NCBI RefSeq assembly: GCF_009829915.1
Contig: NZ_SZZW01000005.1
Span: 1 to 64,000, forward strand
Direction: 5' to 3'
Source of the DNA: Pantoea sp. Nvir
Lineage (GTDB): Bacteria > Pseudomonadota > Gammaproteobacteria > Enterobacterales > Enterobacteriaceae
Length of the DNA: 64,000 bases
Within the stretch, counting starts at the first letter, position 1, and each line of letters starts with the position of its first letter. A model generated the notes under the pieces. The model was not told the origin of the DNA. It ran no database searches and saw only the letters and a program-made list of their open reading frames with translations. Of the stretch, positions 15,093 through 29,655 are shown piece by piece. Both the position numbers and the translations under genes were made by a program.

Positions 15093-18000
15093 TTACTCAT
15101 CTTCCAGTTCGATGTTGATGCCCAACGATCGAATCTCTTTTAACAGCACGTTAAAAGATTCTGGCATGCCTGGTTCCATCTGATGGTTGCCGTCAACGAT
15201 ATTCTTATACATCTTTGTACGCCCATTCACATCATCAGATTTAACAGTAAGCATTTCTTGCAGGGTATATGCTGCACCATATGCTTCTAGTGCCCACACT
15301 TCCATTTCACCGAAACGCTGACCACCAAACTGTGCTTTACCACCCAACGGTTGCTGGGTCACTAGGCTATAAGAACCGGTGGAACGTGCATGCATCTTGT
15401 CATCAACTAAGTGGTTTAGTTTAAGCATGTACATGTAGCCAACGGTAACCGGACGCTCAAATTGTTCACCAGTACGGCCGTCAAATAGCGTAATCTGACC
15501 GGAAGTTGGTAAATCACCCAATTGTAACAACTGTTTGATTTCACTTTCCTTTGCACCGTCAAACACTGGCGTAGCAATCGGCATACCTTTTTTCATATTC
15601 TCAGCTAAACGTAAAACTTCTTCATCAGAGAAGGTGTTGAGGTCAACGTGCTGACGCACGTCCGTCCCTAAATCGTAAGCACGTTGAATAAATGTGCGTA
15701 GTTTGACAATGTCTTCCTGATGCTTAAGCATAGCGTTGATTTTGTCACCAATACCTTTTGCAGCCATACCAAGGTGCGTTTCCAAAATCTGACCGATATT
15801 CATACGCGACGGTACGCCTAACGGGTTTAGTACAATGTCAACTGGCGTGCCATTTTCATCGTAAGGCATATCCTCAATTGGATTAATTTTGGATATAACA
15901 CCTTTGTTACCGTGACGGCCCGCCATTTTGTCACCTGGCTGAATTTGACGTTTAACTGCTAGATAAACTTTAACAATTTTTAGTACACCTGGCGCTAAAT
16001 CATCACCCTGAGTGATTTTATGACGCTTAGCATCAAGCTTTTTCTCAAATTCATGCTTCAGTTCATCATACTGCTGGGCTAGCTGCTTCAAAGTGTTTTG
16101 CTTTTCTGTATCAGTCAAACACATCTCAAACCAGCGCTCGCGTGGCAACTGTTCTAACTTTTCGTCTTCAACACCACCTGACATCAGCACTGCCCGTATA
16201 CGACTGTACAAGCCTGCTTCATGAATGTGCAGTTCTTCAGACAAGTCTTTTTTCGCCTGCTTTAATTGCATTTCTTCAATTTCCAGAGCACGCTTGTCTT
16301 TTTCTACTCCATCACGTGTAAAAACCTGTACATCAATAACCGTACCAGAAACGCCGTTAGGAACGCGTAGTGACGAATCTTTTACATCAGAAGCTTTTTC
16401 ACCAAAGATAGCACGCAACAGTTTCTCTTCCGGTGTTAGCTGTGTTTCCCCTTTCGGGGTAACCTTACCCACTAAAATATCGCCGCCGGTAACTTCTGCA
16501 CCAATGTATACAATACCTGATTCATCTAATTTAGAGAGTGCAGATTCACCTACGTTTGGGATGTCAGCCGTGATCTCTTCTGGACCCAGTTTAGTATCAC
16601 GAGAAACACACGCCAATTCTTGAATATGTATAGTGGTGAAACGATCTTCCTGCACCACACGCTCGGAAACTAGGATAGAGTCTTCAAAATTGTAACCGTT
16701 CCATGGCATAAACGCGACGCGCATATTCTGACCAAGAGCCAGTTCGCCTAAATCGGTTGACGGACCATCCGCTAACACGTCACCACGCTCGACTAACTCA
16801 CTCAGTGACACACACGGCATCTGATTGATGCAAGTATTCTGGTTAGAACGAGTGTATTTAGTCAAATTATAGATATCAATACCAGCTTCCCCTAGATACA
16901 TTTCCTCTTCATTGACTTTTATAACGATACGAGAGGCGTCAACGTACTGAACGGTACCACCACGTTTTGCAACGACAGTAACACCAGAGTCAACCGCTAC
17001 CGCTCGCTCCATACCAGTACCAACTAATGGCTTGTCAGCGCGCAGCGTAGGTACAGCTTGACGTTGCATATTTGCCCCCATCAGTGCGCGATTAGCATCA
17101 TCGTGCTCCAAGAATGGAATTAGCGACGCACCAACGGAAACAACTTGCTGGGTGGACACATCCATGTAATCAACCTGATCACGGCTGAATAAGCTCGATT
17201 CACCTTTGCTACGGCAGGTAACAAGATCATCAACTAGGTAACCTTCTTCATCCAACTGAGCGTTCGCTTGTGCGATAACATAGTTACCCTCTTCAATGGC
17301 AGAGAGATAATGAATTTCATCAGAAACGACCCCTTTAATGACGCTACGATACGGGGTTTCAAGGAACCCGTATTCGTTAGTTTGTGCATATACAGAAAGC
17401 GAATTTATTAGACCGATATTCGGACCTTCAGGGGTTTCAATTGGACATACCCGACCATAGTGGGTCGGGTGCACATCGCGAACTTCAAAGCCAGCTCGCT
17501 CACGCGTTAGTCCTCCTGGACCAAGCGCAGAAATACGACGTTTATGCGTAACTTCAGAGAGCGGATTATTCTGGTCCATAAACTGAGAGAGCTGGCTCGA
17601 ACCGAAAAATTCTTTCACCGCCGCTGAAATTGGCTTAGCATTGATCATGTCCTGTGGCATCAAAGTGTCAAGATCACCCAGCGATAGACGCTCTTTAACC
17701 GCACGCTCAACGCGAACTAAGCCAACACGGAACTGATTTTCTGCCATTTCACCCACAGAACGAATACGACGATTGCCAAGGTGGTCGATATCATCAACTT
17801 CACCTTTACCATTACGAATATCAATTAGCTTCTTGATAACGTCAATGATATCTTCTTTGCTTAATATACCTGAACCTTCGATATCATTACGTAACAGCGA
17901 CCGATTGAACTTCATGCGCCCGACCGCTGATAGATCATAACGGTCTTCAGAGAAGAATAAATTTTCGAATAAATTTTCGGCAGCTTCACGCGTTGGCGGC

Positions 18001-19121
18001 TCTCCAGGGCGCATCATACGGTAGATTTCAACCAGCGCACTCAGTCGATCATTAGTTGGATCGACGCGTAAAGTCTCTGAGATATAAGGACCATGATCAA
18101 GATCGTTAGTGAACAACGTTTCTATACGCGTATGACCTGTTTGGCTTAATTTAGTAAGTAAATGCATTGAGAGTTCCATGTTAGCCGAAACAATTAATTC
18201 CCCTGTACTCTCATTGATATAATCTTTCGCGACTACTTTACCCACTATGTATTCGACTGGAACTTCAATATGCTGAATTCCATCTTTTCCTAGCTGACGG
18301 ATATGACGTACAGTAATACGTCGACCTTTCTCAACATATAATGTGCCATTAGCTTCAATATCAAAAGAAGCAGTTTCACCGCGTAAACGCTCAGGCACTA
18401 ATTCCATCTGTAGCTTACTGTTACCGATCTCAAATACCACTTTTTCAAAGAAAAGCGCAAGGATCTGTTCAGTTGTAAAATTCAGCGCACGTAAAATAAT
18501 ACTAGCCGGTAGTTTACGACGCCGGTCAATACGTACGAATATGTTGTCTTTTGGATCAAATTCGAAATCTAGCCATGAACCACGATAAGGAATAATACGT
18601 GCATTATAAAGCACTTTGCCCGAAGAATGTGTTTTACCTTTATCGCTGTCGAAGAACACACCAGGACTACGATGTAGCTGAGAAACAATAACACGCTCGG
18701 TACCATTGATAATAAAGGTACCGTTATCGGTCATGAGCGGAATTTCTCCCATGTAGACTTCTTGCTCTTTAATATCCTTTACGGTGCCTTCTGGTGCTTC
18801 TCTTTCATATATCACTAAACGCAACTTAACACGCAGCGGAGCCGAGAACGTCACACCACGAATTTGACATTCTTTGACATCAAAGACAGGCTCGCCAAGA
18901 CGATAACTGACATATTGCAACTCGGAGCTGCCACTATAACTCTGGATAGGAAAAACGGAACGGAAGGCAGCTTCCAGACCATACTGACCTTCCGGATCTT
19001 GCTCGATAAACTTCTGGAATGAATCAAGCTGGATAGAAAGAAGATAAGGTATGTCCAGTACTTGTGGACGTTTACCAAAATCCTTACGAATACGTTTTTT
19101 CTCGGTATAGGAGTAAACCAT
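15093..19121 (-). CDS. rpoB: RNA polymerase beta subunit
   Basis: Second large core subunit, 1342 aa, exactly the E. coli length. The rifampicin-pocket region reads [20 protein letters not shown] then [10 protein letters not shown] with the wild-type residues at the usual resistance positions (Gln513, Asp516, His526, Ser531 by E. coli numbering). The C-terminal [17 protein letters not shown] clamp-contact segment is present. It lies 338 bp after rplL with the attenuator between them, and 84 bp before rpoC. Confidence 0.99.
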   Translation of the reverse strand: MVYSYTEKKRIRKDFGKRPQVLDIPYLLSIQLDSFQKFIEQDPEGQYGLEAAFRSVFPIQSYSGSSELQYVSYRLGEPVFDVKECQIRGVTFSAPLRVKLRLVIYEREAPEGTVKDIKEQEVYMGEIPLMTDNGTFIINGTERVIVSQLHRSPGVFFDSDKGKTHSSGKVLYNARIIPYRGSWLDFEFDPKDNIFVRIDRRRKLPASIILRALNFTTEQILALFFEKVVFEIGNSKLQMELVPERLRGETASFDIEANGTLYVEKGRRITVRHIRQLGKDGIQHIEVPVEYIVGKVVAKDYINESTGELIVSANMELSMHLLTKLSQTGHTRIETLFTNDLDHGPYISETLRVDPTNDRLSALVEIYRMMRPGEPPTREAAENLFENLFFSEDRYDLSAVGRMKFNRSLLRNDIEGSGILSKEDIIDVIKKLIDIRNGKGEVDDIDHLGNRRIRSVGEMAENQFRVGLVRVERAVKERLSLGDLDTLMPQDMINAKPISAAVKEFFGSSQLSQFMDQNNPLSEVTHKRRISALGPGGLTRERAGFEVRDVHPTHYGRVCPIETPEGPNIGLINSLSVYAQTNEYGFLETPYRSVIKGVVSDEIHYLSAIEEGNYVIAQANAQLDEEGYLVDDLVTCRSKGESSLFSRDQVDYMDVSTQQVVSVGASLIPFLEHDDANRALMGANMQRQAVPTLRADKPLVGTGMERAVAVDSGVTVVAKRGGTVQYVDASRIVIKVNEEEMYLGEAGIDIYNLTKYTRSNQNTCINQMPCVSLSELVERGDVLADGPSTDLGELALGQNMRVAFMPWNGYNFEDSILVSERVVQEDRFTTIHIQELACVSRDTKLGPEEITADIPNVGESALSKLDESGIVYIGAEVTGGDILVGKVTPKGETQLTPEEKLLRAIFGEKASDVKDSSLRVPNGVSGTVIDVQVFTRDGVEKDKRALEIEEMQLKQAKKDLSEELHIHEAGLYSRIRAVLMSGGVEDEKLEQLPRERWFEMCLTDTEKQNTLKQLAQQYDELKHEFEKKLDAKRHKITQGDDLAPGVLKIVKVYLAVKRQIQPGDKMAGRHGNKGVISKINPIEDMPYDENGTPVDIVLNPLGVPSRMNIGQILETHLGMAAKGIGDKINAMLKHQEDIVKLRTFIQRAYDLGTDVRQHVDLNTFSDEEVLRLAENMKKGMPIATPVFDGAKESEIKQLLQLGDLPTSGQITLFDGRTGEQFERPVTVGYMYMLKLNHLVDDKMHARSTGSYSLVTQQPLGGKAQFGGQRFGEMEVWALEAYGAAYTLQEMLTVKSDDVNGRTKMYKNIVDGNHQMEPGMPESFNVLLKEIRSLGINIELEDE

Positions 19122-19388
19122 AGGGTTCCTCAGCTAGCTGACAAGCAGACCCACGCTCTCCGTCCTGAAGGACAGTTCATGCAACACTATTTTGCTGAAT
19201 TAATGAGACGCGGAAAGCCACATGTAATACATCTTTCTTCTATCACTCTTAAATTATTTTATTGCCTTTGCATTTGCATAAGCAGGGAACTCATACAGGA
19301 AAACAGTATGTTAACTCGTTGATAGAAAAAGATATTGAAGAGCAGCAATGGACAAACAGTGCGAAACTCCATCAAAGCTCCCGAGCGC

Positions 19389-19419
19389 AAAAAGGCCAGT
19401 GACTTTTTGATCACCAGCC
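19389..19419 (-). terminator. rplL-rpoB attenuator
   Basis: On the minus strand GGCTGGTGA, an A-rich loop and TCACTGGCC form a nine-pair stem (two G-U pairs) followed by TTTTTGCG. Place and sequence match, from memory, the partial terminator between rplL and rpoB in E. coli that reduces rpoBC transcription relative to the ribosomal genes. The rest of the 338-bp gap (19122-19459) probably includes the RNase III processing region, which I could not delimit. Confidence 0.75.
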
Positions 19420-19459
19420 ACCAGCCTAATTTTAACCAGGCTGTAACCAAAAGATTTTA

Positions 19460-19825
19460 TTACTTAACTTCAACTTCTGCGCCAGCTTCTTGTAGAGAAG
19501 CTGCCAGAGCTAAAGCATCATCTTTACTGATGCTTTCTTTAATCATGCCGGTTGCTTCAACTAAATCTTTGGCTTCTTTCAACCCTAATCCAGTGGCGCT
19601 GCGAACTGCTTTGATGACAGCAACTTTGTTTGCGCCAATAGATTTCAGAATGACATTGAATTCAGTTTTCTCTTCAACAGCTTCAGCTGGGTCAACAGCA
19701 ACAGCTACAGCCGCAGCAGTGGCAGAAACGCCGAATTTTTCTTCCATGGCAGAAACCAGTTCAACTACTTCCATTACGGACATAGTAGCAACAGCTTCTA
19801 AAATTTGATCTTTAGTGATAGACAT
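19460..19825 (-). CDS. rplL: 50S ribosomal protein L7/L12
   Basis: Stalk protein, present in several copies per ribosome, that recruits translation GTPases. It is 121 aa with the N-terminal dimerisation helices, a hinge rich in Ala and Val (about residues 35-50), and the C-terminal factor-binding domain with [14 protein letters not shown] and the final EAGAEVEVK. It is separated from rplJ by 65 bp, the spacing expected for the coupled rplJL unit. Confidence 0.98.
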   Translation of the reverse strand: MSITKDQILEAVATMSVMEVVELVSAMEEKFGVSATAAAVAVAVDPAEAVEEKTEFNVILKSIGANKVAVIKAVRSATGLGLKEAKDLVEATGMIKESISKDDALALAASLQEAGAEVEVK

Positions 19826-19890
19826 GACAATTGTTCCTAAGAATCAGAAAAAGTTTATGCGCTAAAGTATGAAGAAGAGAATCTAGCGTG

Positions 19891-20388
19891 TTAAGCCGCT
19901 TCTTTTACGTCGCGAATAGCAGCTAAAGTACGTACCAGTTTACCCGCAGCGGCTTCTTTTATAGTAAACATCAGACGTGCCAATGCTTCTTCATAAGTGG
20001 GTAGAGTTGCCAGACGGTCAATTTGTGCCGCCAGGATCAACTCACCTTCAAAGGCTGCAGCCTTGACCTCAAATCTTGCATTCGCTTTTGCGAATTCTTT
20101 AAACAGACGGGCAGCAGCACCTGGATGCTCCATAGAATATGCAATTAAGGTCGGACCAACAAACGTATCTTTTAAGCACTCGAACTGAGTACCCTCAACG
20201 ACCCGGCGCAGCAGTGTGTTACGAACAACACGAATATAAACACCAGCTTTACGACCTGCTTTACGTAATTCAGTCATTTTATCAACGGTGACGCCGCGAG
20301 AATCTGCAACAACAGCTGAAAGCGCGCCTTTGGCCACTTCGCTGACTTCAGCAACAATTGCTTGTTTGTTTTGAAGATTTAATGCCAT
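19891..20388 (-). CDS. rplJ: 50S ribosomal protein L10
   Basis: L10 anchors the L7/L12 stalk to 23S rRNA and, in enterics, represses its own operon by binding the leader. The 165-aa protein starts [15 protein letters not shown] and carries the RNA-binding N-terminal domain ([16 protein letters not shown]) and the C-terminal L12-binding helix ([12 protein letters not shown]). The start has the E. coli-like context AACAAAGCTAATGGC. The leader upstream is retained. Confidence 0.98.
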   Translation of the reverse strand: MALNLQNKQAIVAEVSEVAKGALSAVVADSRGVTVDKMTELRKAGRKAGVYIRVVRNTLLRRVVEGTQFECLKDTFVGPTLIAYSMEHPGAAARLFKEFAKANARFEVKAAAFEGELILAAQIDRLATLPTYEEALARLMFTIKEAAAGKLVRTLAAIRDVKEAA

Positions 20389-20510
20389 TAGCTTTGTTCC
20401 TGAATTTTTGTGGGAGAAGGATTTCCCCGGCGCTCACTTAACTAACCGACCTAAAGGCAAGTAAGCGCTAAAACATGATACGGTGAGAAGAATCCAATTC
20501 AAGGACAAAT

Positions 20511-20597
20511 TCTTAGCTCCGTCACCGTGCACGCAGGGGAGGGAGATTAAGCACAACACCCGAAGATATTACCGCACCTATGATCTTGGACGGAGGC
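20511..20597 (-). promoter_or_regulatory. L10 leader (autoregulatory rplJ 5' UTR)
   Basis: The minus strand here contains, in order, CCTCCGTCCAAGATC, a short variable stretch, CTTAATC, CCCCTGCGTGCACGGTGAC and GCTAAG, closely matching what I recall of the E. coli rplJ leader to which L10-L12 binds to repress translation. The full 362-bp rplA-rplJ gap is nearly the enteric size. Contrast with the decayed thiC riboswitch: this RNA control element is under clear selection. Confidence 0.7.
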
Positions 20598-20750
20598 TAT
20601 AAAAAACCTAGTCCAACCTATTAACACCACCACTTTTGTCTACTACAAAGAGGAAAGCACAAAAACAGCGAGGTATAAAATTGCCTTCTGGGTTCCCAGA
20701 GTAACGGATGTGGCATTTTAGGCGAATTTCTCCCCTGTTTCAAGCAGCAA

Positions 20751-21455
20751 TTAATTTACTATAGTATTTAGACTCTCTGGGTCGATGAAAATTCCAGCAC
20801 CCATTGTAGTAGATAGACTGATTTTTTTAATATAAACACCCTTCGACTGAGTCGGTTTCGCTTTTTTCAGTGCAACTAGTAAACATTCTAAGTTTTCTTT
20901 TAACTTGTCATCACTAAAGTCCACTTTACCAATAGTAGCGTGGATAATTCCGTTCTTATCGTTACGGTAACGAATCTGACCAGATTGGGCGTTTTTGACT
21001 GCCTCAGCCACGTTCGGTGTTACAGTACCAAATTTAGGATTTGGCATTAGTCCACGAGGACCTAGAATTTTACCGAGTTGGCCAACAACGTGCATTGCAT
21101 CTGGAGATGCGATGACGATATCAAAGTTTATTTCGCCTTTTTTGATCTGTTCAGCTAAATCATCCATACCGACCAGATTAGCGCCTGCTGCTTTAGCTGC
21201 TTCAGCATTTGCGCCTTGGGTAAAGACAACTATACGTACTAAACGACCAATACCATGTGGTAATACGATTGCACCACGTACATTCTGATCAGATTTGCGT
21301 GCATCGATACCTAAATTCACTGCAACATCTACACTTTCTACAAACTTAGCAGTCGCTAGTTCTTTCAATAAGACAACAGCTTTATTAATTTCATATTGTT
21401 TTCTTGCATCAACTCTGTCACGGATTCTATGCATGCGCTTAGTTAGGTTAGCCAT
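20751..21455 (-). CDS. rplA: 50S ribosomal protein L1
   Basis: L1 stalk protein, 234 aa, equal to E. coli; binds 23S rRNA and in enterics also the rplK leader. Visible signatures are [16 protein letters not shown] (domain I) and the L1 family motif [17 protein letters not shown] (about residues 127-143). It starts 6 bp after rplK, the usual coupled rplKA arrangement. Confidence 0.98.
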   Translation of the reverse strand: MANLTKRMHRIRDRVDARKQYEINKAVVLLKELATAKFVESVDVAVNLGIDARKSDQNVRGAIVLPHGIGRLVRIVVFTQGANAEAAKAAGANLVGMDDLAEQIKKGEINFDIVIASPDAMHVVGQLGKILGPRGLMPNPKFGTVTPNVAEAVKNAQSGQIRYRNDKNGIIHATIGKVDFSDDKLKENLECLLVALKKAKPTQSKGVYIKKISLSTTMGAGIFIDPESLNTIVN

Positions 21456-21461
21456 TTATTC

Positions 21462-21899
<438 letters not shown>

Positions 21900-22042
21900 T
21901 CAATTGGGTATAACGCCTAAAATAGGCTCCCCCGCCTCTATAGCCATTTCATACGCTATCGAAATAGCATAGATACAGAAAAAGATTTCGTCTCGTAGTT
22001 AAATTTTATAAAAGCTACAAGAGCTAAAATATAACAAGAAGA

Positions 22043-22588
22043 TTATCCTTTTTCCACCTGACTGAAATCTAGTTCAACCGGTGTTGCACGGCCAAAGATA
22101 GAAACTGAAACTTTCAGGCGGCTCTTTTCATAATCCACTTCTTCCACTACACCGCTGAAATCGGCAAACGGACCCTCGTTGACTCGCACCAGTTCTCCAG
22201 GTTCGAACAGTGTTTTCGGACGCGGCTTATCCCCTATCTGTTGTAAGCGATTCATAATTGCATCCACTTCCTTATCGCTAATCGGCGCAGGACGATCAGA
22301 GGTGCCGCCAATGAAACCCATCACGCGTGGTACACTTCGTACAAGATGCCAACTAGCATCATTCATGACCATTTGCACCAGCACGTAGCCAGGGAAGAAT
22401 TTACGCTCGCTTTTACGACGTTGACCGCTGCGGATCTCCACCACTTCTTCGGTAGGAACCATGACGCCACCGAACAGCTCTTCTATATTGTGTAATTTGA
22501 TGTGCTCACGCAGCGACTGCGCCACGCGGCCTTCAAAACCGGAAAACGCCTGCACAACATACCAGCGTTTTTTTGGAGCTTCAGACAT
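22043..22588 (-). CDS. nusG: Transcription termination/antitermination factor NusG
   Basis: NusG couples RNA polymerase to Rho or to the ribosome (S10). The 181-aa protein has the NGN domain ([30 protein letters not shown]) and the C-terminal KOW domain ([20 protein letters not shown]). Its length equals E. coli. It begins 1 bp after secE and forms the secE-nusG operon. Confidence 0.98.
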   Translation of the reverse strand: MSEAPKKRWYVVQAFSGFEGRVAQSLREHIKLHNIEELFGGVMVPTEEVVEIRSGQRRKSERKFFPGYVLVQMVMNDASWHLVRSVPRVMGFIGGTSDRPAPISDKEVDAIMNRLQQIGDKPRPKTLFEPGELVRVNEGPFADFSGVVEEVDYEKSRLKVSVSIFGRATPVELDFSQVEKG

Positions 22589-22589
22589 C

Positions 22590-22973
22590 TCAGTACCTCA
22601 GGCCAGTGATAAATGATACCAGACGAACCAGAATACCATCTAGCCCCCACAAAATTAATGACATCATGGCGGTAACTGCGGCAACAATTAACGTAGTATG
22701 CAACGTTTCCTGTCGCGTCGGCCAAATGACCTTACGTATTTCAGTGCGTGCTTCACGTACAAAAGCCACTATTGCTTTGCCTTTAGTTGTTAGTAATACA
22801 ACTCCGCCAGCAACCGTAACGAGGACTATCACACCTAGCACTCGTAATGGAAGCATTATATCGCGATAAACATAATTTCCTATGATTGCTATTAATATTA
22901 ATATGACAACAATGAACCACTTTATTATTTCTAAGCCAAGCACGCTCCCTTGAGCTTCATTATTCGCACGCAT
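22590..22973 (-). CDS. secE: Protein translocase subunit SecE
   Basis: Essential small inner-membrane subunit of SecYEG, 127 aa as in E. coli, with three predicted membrane segments (about residues 19-38, 42-62 and 95-115) and the conserved amphipathic region ([20 protein letters not shown]) before the last one. In E. coli this gene follows tufB; here the tuf upstream belongs to the str operon as well. Confidence 0.97.
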   Translation of the reverse strand: MRANNEAQGSVLGLEIIKWFIVVILILIAIIGNYVYRDIMLPLRVLGVIVLVTVAGGVVLLTTKGKAIVAFVREARTEIRKVIWPTRQETLHTTLIVAAVTAMMSLILWGLDGILVRLVSFITGLRY

Positions 22974-23145
22974 AAATCAACCTGCCACAATAATTCAAAA
23001 ACCACGTTGTTCCGCAATGCGACTTAATCGAATAAGTTTTTGAACGTAACTCGGTATCAAATAACATTTGATAGTGCCTGCTCCAGCAATGATGATGATC
23101 GAGAAAATTACTGATAAGCCAGGTGTTATGTAACAACAGCACATA

Positions 23146-23169
23146 AAAAGAGCACTGTGGTGCTCTTTT
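23146..23169 (-). terminator. rho-independent terminator after tuf
   Basis: Perfect 10-bp stem AAAAGAGCAC / GTGCTCTTTT with a 4-base loop, followed on the minus strand by TTAT; 48 bp downstream of the tuf stop codon and upstream of secE. It separates the tuf transcript from secE-nusG. Confidence 0.85.
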
Positions 23170-23217
23170 CCCTGTCCAGTAGACCATTTTACAAAAAGGC
23201 CCACCTTGCTATCGCTA

Positions 23218-24402
23218 TTAAGCGATAACTTCAGTAACAACTCCAGCACCTACAGTACGGCCACCTTCACGAATTGCGAAACGTAATCCCTGGTCCATTG
23301 CAATTGGGTGGATAAGCGTAACGGTCATTTTCACGTTATCGCCCGGCATTACCATTTCAACGCCTTCCGGTAGTTCAATACTACCAGTCACATCAGTAGT
23401 ACGGAAGTAGAACTGCGGACGATAACCTTTGAAGAAAGGTGTATGACGCCCACCCTCTTCTTTAGACAGAACATATACTTCTGATACAAATTTAGTGTGT
23501 GGCTTAATTGATCCCGGCTTAGCTAGTACCTGGCCACGCTGGATCTCTTCACGCTTGATACCACGCAGCAAAACACCTACATTTTCACCAGCCTGACCTT
23601 GATCCAACAATTTACGGAACATTTCAACGCCGGTACAGGTTGATTTCGCAGTCTCTTGGATGCCTACAATTTCAACTTCGTCACCCACTTTCACGATACC
23701 GCTTTCAACACGACCAGTGACAACTGTACCGCGGCCAGAAATTGAGAATACGTCTTCAATAGGAAGAAGAAATGGTAAATCAATAGCACGTACTGGATCT
23801 GGAATATAATTATCTAGGTAGCCAGCTAGCTCAATAATCTTTGCTTCCCATTCAGCTTCGCCTTCCAGTGCTTTCAGCGCAGAACCACGCACGATCGGAG
23901 TAGAATCGCCTGAGAAATCGTACTGCGACAACAGGTCACGTACTTCCATCTCAACTAATTCTAGCAATTCTTCATCATCAACCATATCGCACTTATTAAG
24001 AAAAACAATAATGTAAGGAACACCAACTTGACGACCCAACAAAATGTGCTCACGAGTCTGTGGCATTGGTCCGTCAGTTGCAGCAACAACGAGGATCGCA
24101 CCATCCATTTGAGCAGCCCCGGTAATCATGTTTTTCACATAATCGGCGTGACCTGGGCAATCAACATGTGCGTAGTGACGGATTAAAGTTTCGTACTCAA
24201 CATGAGAGGTATTGATAGTGATACCCCGAGCTTTTTCTTCTGGAGCGTTATCAATCTGCTCAAATGCACGAGCCTGGCCACCATAAGTTTTAGCTAAAAC
24301 AGTGGTGATTGCTGCAGTCAAAGTGGTTTTACCATGATCAACGTGACCGATGGTTCCTACATTTACGTGCAGTTTATTTCGTTGGAATTGCTCTTTCGCC
24401 AT
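23218..24402 (-). CDS. tuf: Elongation factor Tu
   Basis: EF-Tu delivers aminoacyl-tRNA to the ribosome. The 394-aa protein has the G1 motif GHVDHGKTT (about residues 19-27), DCPGHADY, and NKCD, and ends [15 protein letters not shown]. The ATG at 24402 ([10 protein letters not shown]) is chosen over an upstream in-frame TTG because AAGGA lies at the correct distance. It lies 72 bp after fusA (as tufA does in enterics) but is followed by secE (as tufB is), so this single gene occupies both locations at once. See the finding on the junction. Confidence 0.98.
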   Translation of the reverse strand: MAKEQFQRNKLHVNVGTIGHVDHGKTTLTAAITTVLAKTYGGQARAFEQIDNAPEEKARGITINTSHVEYETLIRHYAHVDCPGHADYVKNMITGAAQMDGAILVVAATDGPMPQTREHILLGRQVGVPYIIVFLNKCDMVDDEELLELVEMEVRDLLSQYDFSGDSTPIVRGSALKALEGEAEWEAKIIELAGYLDNYIPDPVRAIDLPFLLPIEDVFSISGRGTVVTGRVESGIVKVGDEVEIVGIQETAKSTCTGVEMFRKLLDQGQAGENVGVLLRGIKREEIQRGQVLAKPGSIKPHTKFVSEVYVLSKEEGGRHTPFFKGYRPQFYFRTTDVTGSIELPEGVEMVMPGDNVKMTVTLIHPIAMDQGLRFAIREGGRTVGAGVVTEVIA

Positions 24403-24474
24403 GGTAATCAATCCTTATTGTTATGCCTTTACAGTTTAGTACAAGCATCTGTTCACAATTTTAAAACCGTCGCT

Positions 24475-26598
<2,124 letters not shown>

Positions 26599-26682
26599 CT
26601 AATTCTCAAACGTTCAAAATTAGTTGAACGCAGCAGGTTTAGCACGTTGCCCACCCGCTGGTTTAAAACAACTACGCGGAGA

Positions 26683-27165
<483 letters not shown>

Positions 27166-27248
27166 TCATTAATTCAGGATTGTCCAAAACTATAGAGTTT
27201 TGTTTAATATTTAAGTTAAAAAGTTTGGCCTTACTTAACAGAGAACCA

Positions 27249-27737
<489 letters not shown>

Positions 27738-27749
27738 CTACTTACGACG

Positions 27750-28037
27750 TTACCAAGTCATCTGCTGCTGATGTTTTTCAGTAAGCGTAATGAAACCAAG
27801 ATAGTCTACTGGAGTAATTTCGGTTGCAATCTGTCTAATAAGACCACGTGCTTTTACATCCTCGGCTAATACCCATACTGTAGCAGGCGATGCTAGTAGC
27901 AGGTTCAGCGTTCTGCTGCCTTCTAGTGCGCCCAGAACACCGTCTTGCAATAATATAAGATCGTCTTCCGAATGCAGCATCAACAGCAAGCTGTTAAGGT
28001 CGCTGTAATAAGGTGAACACATCAGGAGATGCAACAT
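27750..28037 (-). CDS. tusB: Sulfur-relay protein TusB
   Basis: Part of the TusBCD hexamer that passes persulfide sulfur from TusA to TusE and on to MnmA for 2-thiouridine at tRNA wobble position 34. The 95-aa protein is the E. coli length and shares LLLMLHSEDDLILLQDGV with it. It lies 10 bp after tusC and 126 bp before rpsL, as in enterics. Confidence 0.93.
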   Translation of the reverse strand: MLHLLMCSPYYSDLNSLLLMLHSEDDLILLQDGVLGALEGSRTLNLLLASPATVWVLAEDVKARGLIRQIATEITPVDYLGFITLTEKHQQQMTW

Positions 28038-28047
28038 AGCGTGCTCA

Positions 28048-28407
28048 TTAGAAAGTAATGATCCGATTGTAAGTTGAAAGCTGCGCTATTAACTCAGGTG
28101 CATCTAGAATATTGACATCTATAATGTATGAGCTACTTTCCGCCAAACCGCGCTCTTTTAATGCTTCACGACTGATAACGCATTGTTCAATATTATATAG
28201 ATCTAAGACGCCAAAGGTGGCGGCGTGATTACGAGTTAAGATAATTTCAGGCTGTTGACCTGGTATCAATTGTAATACTCCATCACCAATAAAGAAGAGG
28301 CAGATCGACTCGCTTAGCGCGGCAGTTGCCAACACGGCGTCTAATCCTTCACGACCTGCGCTGCTGCCGTACGGCGAGTGGGTAAAAACAAATGCCACGC
28401 GGTTCAC
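28048..28407 (-). CDS. tusC: Sulfur-relay protein TusC
   Basis: Middle subunit of the TusBCD complex. The frame can be opened at an ATG at 28431, but the family N-terminus (x-x-R-V-A-F-V-F) begins at a GTG at 28407, giving exactly 119 aa as in E. coli and overlapping the tusD stop by one base (TAGTG), the expected translational coupling. AGREGLDAVLATAALS and the C-terminal L-x-x-Y-x-R-I-I-x-F tail support the assignment. Confidence 0.93.
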   Translation of the reverse strand: MNRVAFVFTHSPYGSSAGREGLDAVLATAALSESICLFFIGDGVLQLIPGQQPEIILTRNHAATFGVLDLYNIEQCVISREALKERGLAESSSYIIDVNILDAPELIAQLSTYNRIITF

Positions 28408-28793
28408 TAAAACTGAACCAAACGATCGCAATAGAGTACGGCTTCAGCTAGCGCCCCTAAGCTGCTGAGTTCAAAACCAGGCTGTAGATTACCACCCACC
28501 AATCCTAGACGATCCGCTTCATGAACATCAGTGATGCCGCGACGCATTGCCGCGGCAATGCAGATATTGAGTGATACACCTTGCTCCTGATGCAGTGTTT
28601 GCCAAGAGCGAACGATATCCGTTTCGTCGCAGGCCGGTATTGTCATGGCGTTAGCGTTAAGCACACCATCGCGATAAAAGAAAACGCTTTGCAAATGATG
28701 CCCGACAATAAACAACCCACGAGCAAAGAGTAGTGCGCTGCTTGCCTGTTGAGTGCCATAAGCAGGACCTGTTACCAGCAGTATATAACGCAT
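28407..28793 (-). CDS. tusD: Sulfurtransferase TusD
   Basis: Catalytic member of TusBCD. The 128-aa protein matches E. coli in length and has the DsrE fold segment [18 protein letters not shown] and the active Cys in [12 protein letters not shown] (about residue 78). The yheO corpse lies immediately upstream, as yheO does in E. coli. Retention of the three genes implies that tRNA thiolation is still made. Confidence 0.95.
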   Translation of the reverse strand: MRYILLVTGPAYGTQQASSALLFARGLFIVGHHLQSVFFYRDGVLNANAMTIPACDETDIVRSWQTLHQEQGVSLNICIAAAMRRGITDVHEADRLGLVGGNLQPGFELSSLGALAEAVLYCDRLVQF

Positions 28794-28794
28794 C

Positions 28795-29410
28795 AGTACT
28801 CCCGCTTCTGAAAGTTGCTGCTCTTAAATTGATTATATATTTATCTAAAGATAGTACAGCATACCTAAACATACTAAGACAATATACAATCTGATTTATT
28901 GCATCTTTAATATTGAGAAAATCATGTTCGCAAAAGATTTTGCATAATCCGAGATTTTTTATCATGCTATTAGCGAATATTACGATATAAATTGATTATT
29001 ATCAATAATTAAATGACATTGTCTGGTAATTTAAACACTCGCATCTCACGTGGGAAGTTCATACTCAAATTGAACTAATTTTATTTCGACGGTATCAGGT
29101 AATAAAATGGCACCTCCCAGGGGGGGCAGAGTGATAAATTAAAGATCATTGATGAGATCTAAATCAATAATTTGCTATTGTAGATTACAAATAGCGACAG
29201 TGACTAACTCCAATCCATAACCCACTTTACATGTGCTTTACTTGTCATGCTATCGTACATAGAACCAGATCGGTAATAAGCAAACTTGCTTTATGGTCAA
29301 CATATATGTCCTTAATGATGTATGGCACTGAACGATTCAGAACTTTACACCGCAATGCGATTAGAATTGCTGGGTCAACGACTAAGATAACAGAGGGTGA
29401 GGGTTTAGGA
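28795..29410 (-). pseudogene. yheO: yheO (DNA-binding protein) remnant
   Basis: Directly before tusD the minus strand encodes LNIKDAINQIVYCLSMFRY and then KYIINLR (28800-28930), matching the C-terminal helix-turn-helix of E. coli YheO. Upstream, with stops and frame shifts between, come LVTVAICNLQ, IIDLDLINDL and ASLLITDLVLC, which align with the YheO PAS-like domain. Stops occur in every segment, so the gene is dead. Position next to tusD is exactly the enteric one. Confidence 0.75.
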
Positions 29411-29655
29411 AAATCGTAACCTACCCACTCGAACGAATGTCACTCAAAATTAAATTTTCTTAGTATACTGAAATAAGGAGAATGTGCCAATGAAGATATT
29501 TTTCCAAATTGATCTATCACGTTCCTATCTAAATATAGTGCTACATACGGAACTTTCTTAGAAAATCATTCTAGCAATAGGTACGTACTATCTTAAAAAA
29601 TAGCGCATTCTTATGTCAAAAATTTGACAACTTAGAGAAAGTGACAATAACTCAA

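Noticed and set aside
22974-23217. Possible tRNA genes between tuf and secE or before tuf, as near E. coli tufB
   Set aside because: No cloverleaf-like arms (GGTTCGAATCC-type T arm) were seen; the gap holds only the tuf terminator and leader sequence.
28657-28965. Minus-strand open frame of 102 codons upstream of and overlapping tusD
   Set aside because: Its first half is the yheO remnant and its second half overlaps tusD in another frame; not a gene of its own.
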